A stretch of 64,000 nt of DNA from Montifringilla adamsi (taxonomy: Eukaryota > Chordata > Aves > Passeriformes > Passeridae): assembly GCA_017590115.1 (NCBI GenBank), contig JAGGNK010013003.1, positions 1,796,523 to 1,860,522 on the forward strand, read 5' to 3'. The first letter of the stretch is position 1, and the number at the start of each line of letters is the position of its first letter. A program made the position numbers and the translations under genes. The notes below the pieces were generated by a model. That model saw only the letters and a program-made list of their open reading frames with translations. It ran no database searches and had not been told where the DNA came from. Below, one piece after another: positions 62,312-64,000 of this stretch.

Positions 62312-64000
62312 CCAATTATAGAATTATTCTATATTATACCAAAGCCCTTCAAGCTGGTGATTGCCATATTGCAGAGGTACTGGCACTTAGCATAATGTCA
62401 GTTTGCTCTTCTGCCAGCATCCATGGTCTCTCACACAGGTTCTTTTTCGGTGTCTGTGCTCTACCATGATTTATACCTCCTAATCACAGAGATGCATCTG
62501 TTCCAGCAGTCTGGCAATGCTTTGGACAAGCTCTTTACTGCAAGCAATGTGAGTGACATGCTCGTGCTGTCAGATCTTGGTCTGTCAGACACATCCCTGA
62601 CATGTCCTCACCCATGGGGTACGTGAGGACAGCTGCAAAAAAGTTATGCTTTTCTAAGGCTAAGCAGAGATCCAGGGATGACTGGGAGGGCATCATTTTA
62701 GATATTTGCCTACATCAGACAGTATCTTCCAAATTGCTGCAGGGTCTCAGGAATGCTGAGCATTCTCAGCAGACTGAGCAGCTTTGAAACCATAGACCCA
62801 TTGCCCAGTATCTACTAGGTCATTTTCTAGATAGAAAATGCTGCATCAGTGTGATTTACGATGGAAATCATGAAGAGAAAATCCTCACTGATAAAATGAT
62901 TACTTGTGCTATGTGTTTTAAAAGAATCATCATTGAGAAAACTGCCTTTGACCACAGAAAGCACAGAGTCGGTGTCAGAAAAGTGATTCTGAAATTCTTT
63001 CACAGTAAGTAGTGGTTATTGTGGCTTTAAAATGTCCTCTACCTTGTCTTGACATATGTTCTCTAACTATGTAAAATATACACACTTCACTACCAAGGAA
63101 AAAAAAATATATAATTAAGAAAACTGTTTTTCATGATAAACAGATATGGTTATGAGCACTATTATGATAAAGATTTGGGTTTTTTTTTTTCTTCCTCCTT
63201 TTTGGTCTTATTTTAAACATATTTTCTTTCAGATAAGGAAGAAAATGTTGTTTCAAATGGAACAAAATGCTTTGTTCTCAGATTATCTAAGCCCCCTGTA
63301 AACACTGGGCAATCTTGACATGAAAAGTCAGAACATTTTATTCAGAAAATACTGAAATTAATCTTTCCATATTACTAAAAGAACTTTCTTTTTTTTTTAT
63401 TTTTAATTTGACCATAATTCTTAGTTCAGATTGACACAAATTAACAAGTTATTTGTTTTATGCACCCTTAGGAAACCGACAATTCAGTGTAGAATCATTA
63501 CCTAACTGAAGTTACAAGAGCAGCCTCTTCACAGAAGGAGCTGGAGTTGCTACTGTGGGGCAGTCCCATCACCACAACAGCAGCCAGACCATTGGGAAGC
63601 GAAATTAAAACTAGACAGTGGAGCAGACCAGATAAGCCACAAGGAGTAGAAAGGATCTGCTTGGAAATGGGGATAGTCTATTGATTAGGAGCTCTGACTG
63701 AATAGTCAGCAGTTTTCTCATTCCTGTTTAATATGATCATCAATTAGGCTGCATCCAGATAAGTTAATGTGAATTTACTATCTGAAAAAGAGATCAAGAT
63801 CAAATACTCAATTTCTTCAGGAAGGTGCAGAGGGATGGTGATAATTCAGCAAAGAGACATAGCACTGATTTTAGTTAAGACAGATGGAATAAATAAATCA
63901 AGTGAAGATATGGGCATCTTAATCAACTATCAAAAAACTACAGTGTGCCACTCACAATCACAGGGCTATGCACCAGCCACAAACATAAGAAGTGGGGAAA

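Larger units (their letters stand above)
1..64000 (-). other. NRXN1: Interior of the neurexin-1 gene (two exons plus large introns)
   Basis: Neurexin-1 is a presynaptic, single-pass cell-adhesion receptor that binds neuroligins, LRRTMs, cerebellins and other partners. Two minus-strand coding exons (42450-42539 and 40700-41019) are recognised from their peptides and splice sites. No other gene was seen on either strand, and vertebrate NRXN1 is known for very large introns, so I infer that the whole window lies inside the gene. The transcript runs from high to low coordinates. The promoters, the earlier LNS/EGF exons, the last stalk exons and the transmembrane/cytoplasmic exon are not visible here. 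That flanking sequence is intron all the way to both window ends is inference from known gene structure. Confidence 0.85.
59131..64000. other. NRXN1 intron to the window end, no gene seen
   Basis: AT-rich non-coding sequence. Its first 100-200 nt may still be LINE-derived. The 138-codon frame at 61271-61687 (plus) has no recognisable domain. A/T tracts at 59732-59751 and 62256-62311 are listed separately. The exon that precedes SS4 in NRXN1 was searched for by its peptide and not found, so it is probably beyond 64000. Confidence 0.6.

Noticed and set aside
42590..64000. Search for the preceding NRXN1 LNS6 exon (peptide with GVKFNVG, HVVRFTR, WPVIERYPA)
   Set aside because: No minus-strand match found by eye. 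It probably lies beyond the window, but a short exon could have been missed.
1..64000. A previously undescribed system in the sense of a new gene cluster or defence locus
   Set aside because: The window reads as introns of one known vertebrate gene. Nothing supports a new multi-gene system.

Overview
The window is vertebrate nuclear DNA, most probably from a bird. It is AT-rich and CpG-poor, sparse in repeats, and its only recognisable interspersed repeats are CR1/L3-type LINE fragments. One of these (9483-9993) has the 3' end typical of avian CR1. No bacterial-style gene layout, long open reading frame, CpG island, tRNA or rRNA gene was seen.

The only gene supported is neurexin-1 (NRXN1), on the minus strand. 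Two coding exons are visible. The first is 42450-42539, exactly 90 nt, the alternatively spliced segment 4 (SS4) cassette that alters the ligand specificity of the sixth LNS domain. The second is 40700-41019, 320 nt, which encodes the rest of LNS6 and the start of the Ser/Thr-rich extracellular stalk. Both have canonical AG/GT borders and compatible phases, and a 1430-nt intron separates them. I did not find the preceding LNS6 exon at higher coordinates, nor the later stalk and transmembrane exons at lower coordinates. The rest of the window is therefore read as two large NRXN1 introns, about 40.7 kb after the 320-nt exon and about 21.5 kb before SS4.

Layout: 1-40699 is downstream intron, with a CR1 3' fragment (9483-9993, minus), a CR1 reverse-transcriptase fragment (15930-16640, plus), a 68-nt-period tandem duplication (24281-24402) and several A- or T-rich tracts, the largest at 39721-39864. 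40700-42539 is the exon pair. 42540-64000 is upstream intron, with a decayed CR1 tail (44181-44391, minus) and an ancient CR1/L3-like reverse-transcriptase remnant in two pieces (58030-59130, plus).

The main biology is splicing control. The SS4 exon has a weak acceptor tract and a weak donor, and the first 150 nt of intron after it are packed with UAAA/UUAA words of the kind bound by STAR-family proteins (SAM68, SLM1, SLM2), which are known to regulate neurexin SS4. I found no evidence of a previously undescribed system. The most useful leads are this regulatory region, the CpG-bearing intron flank beside the 320-nt exon, and the split LINE remnant.
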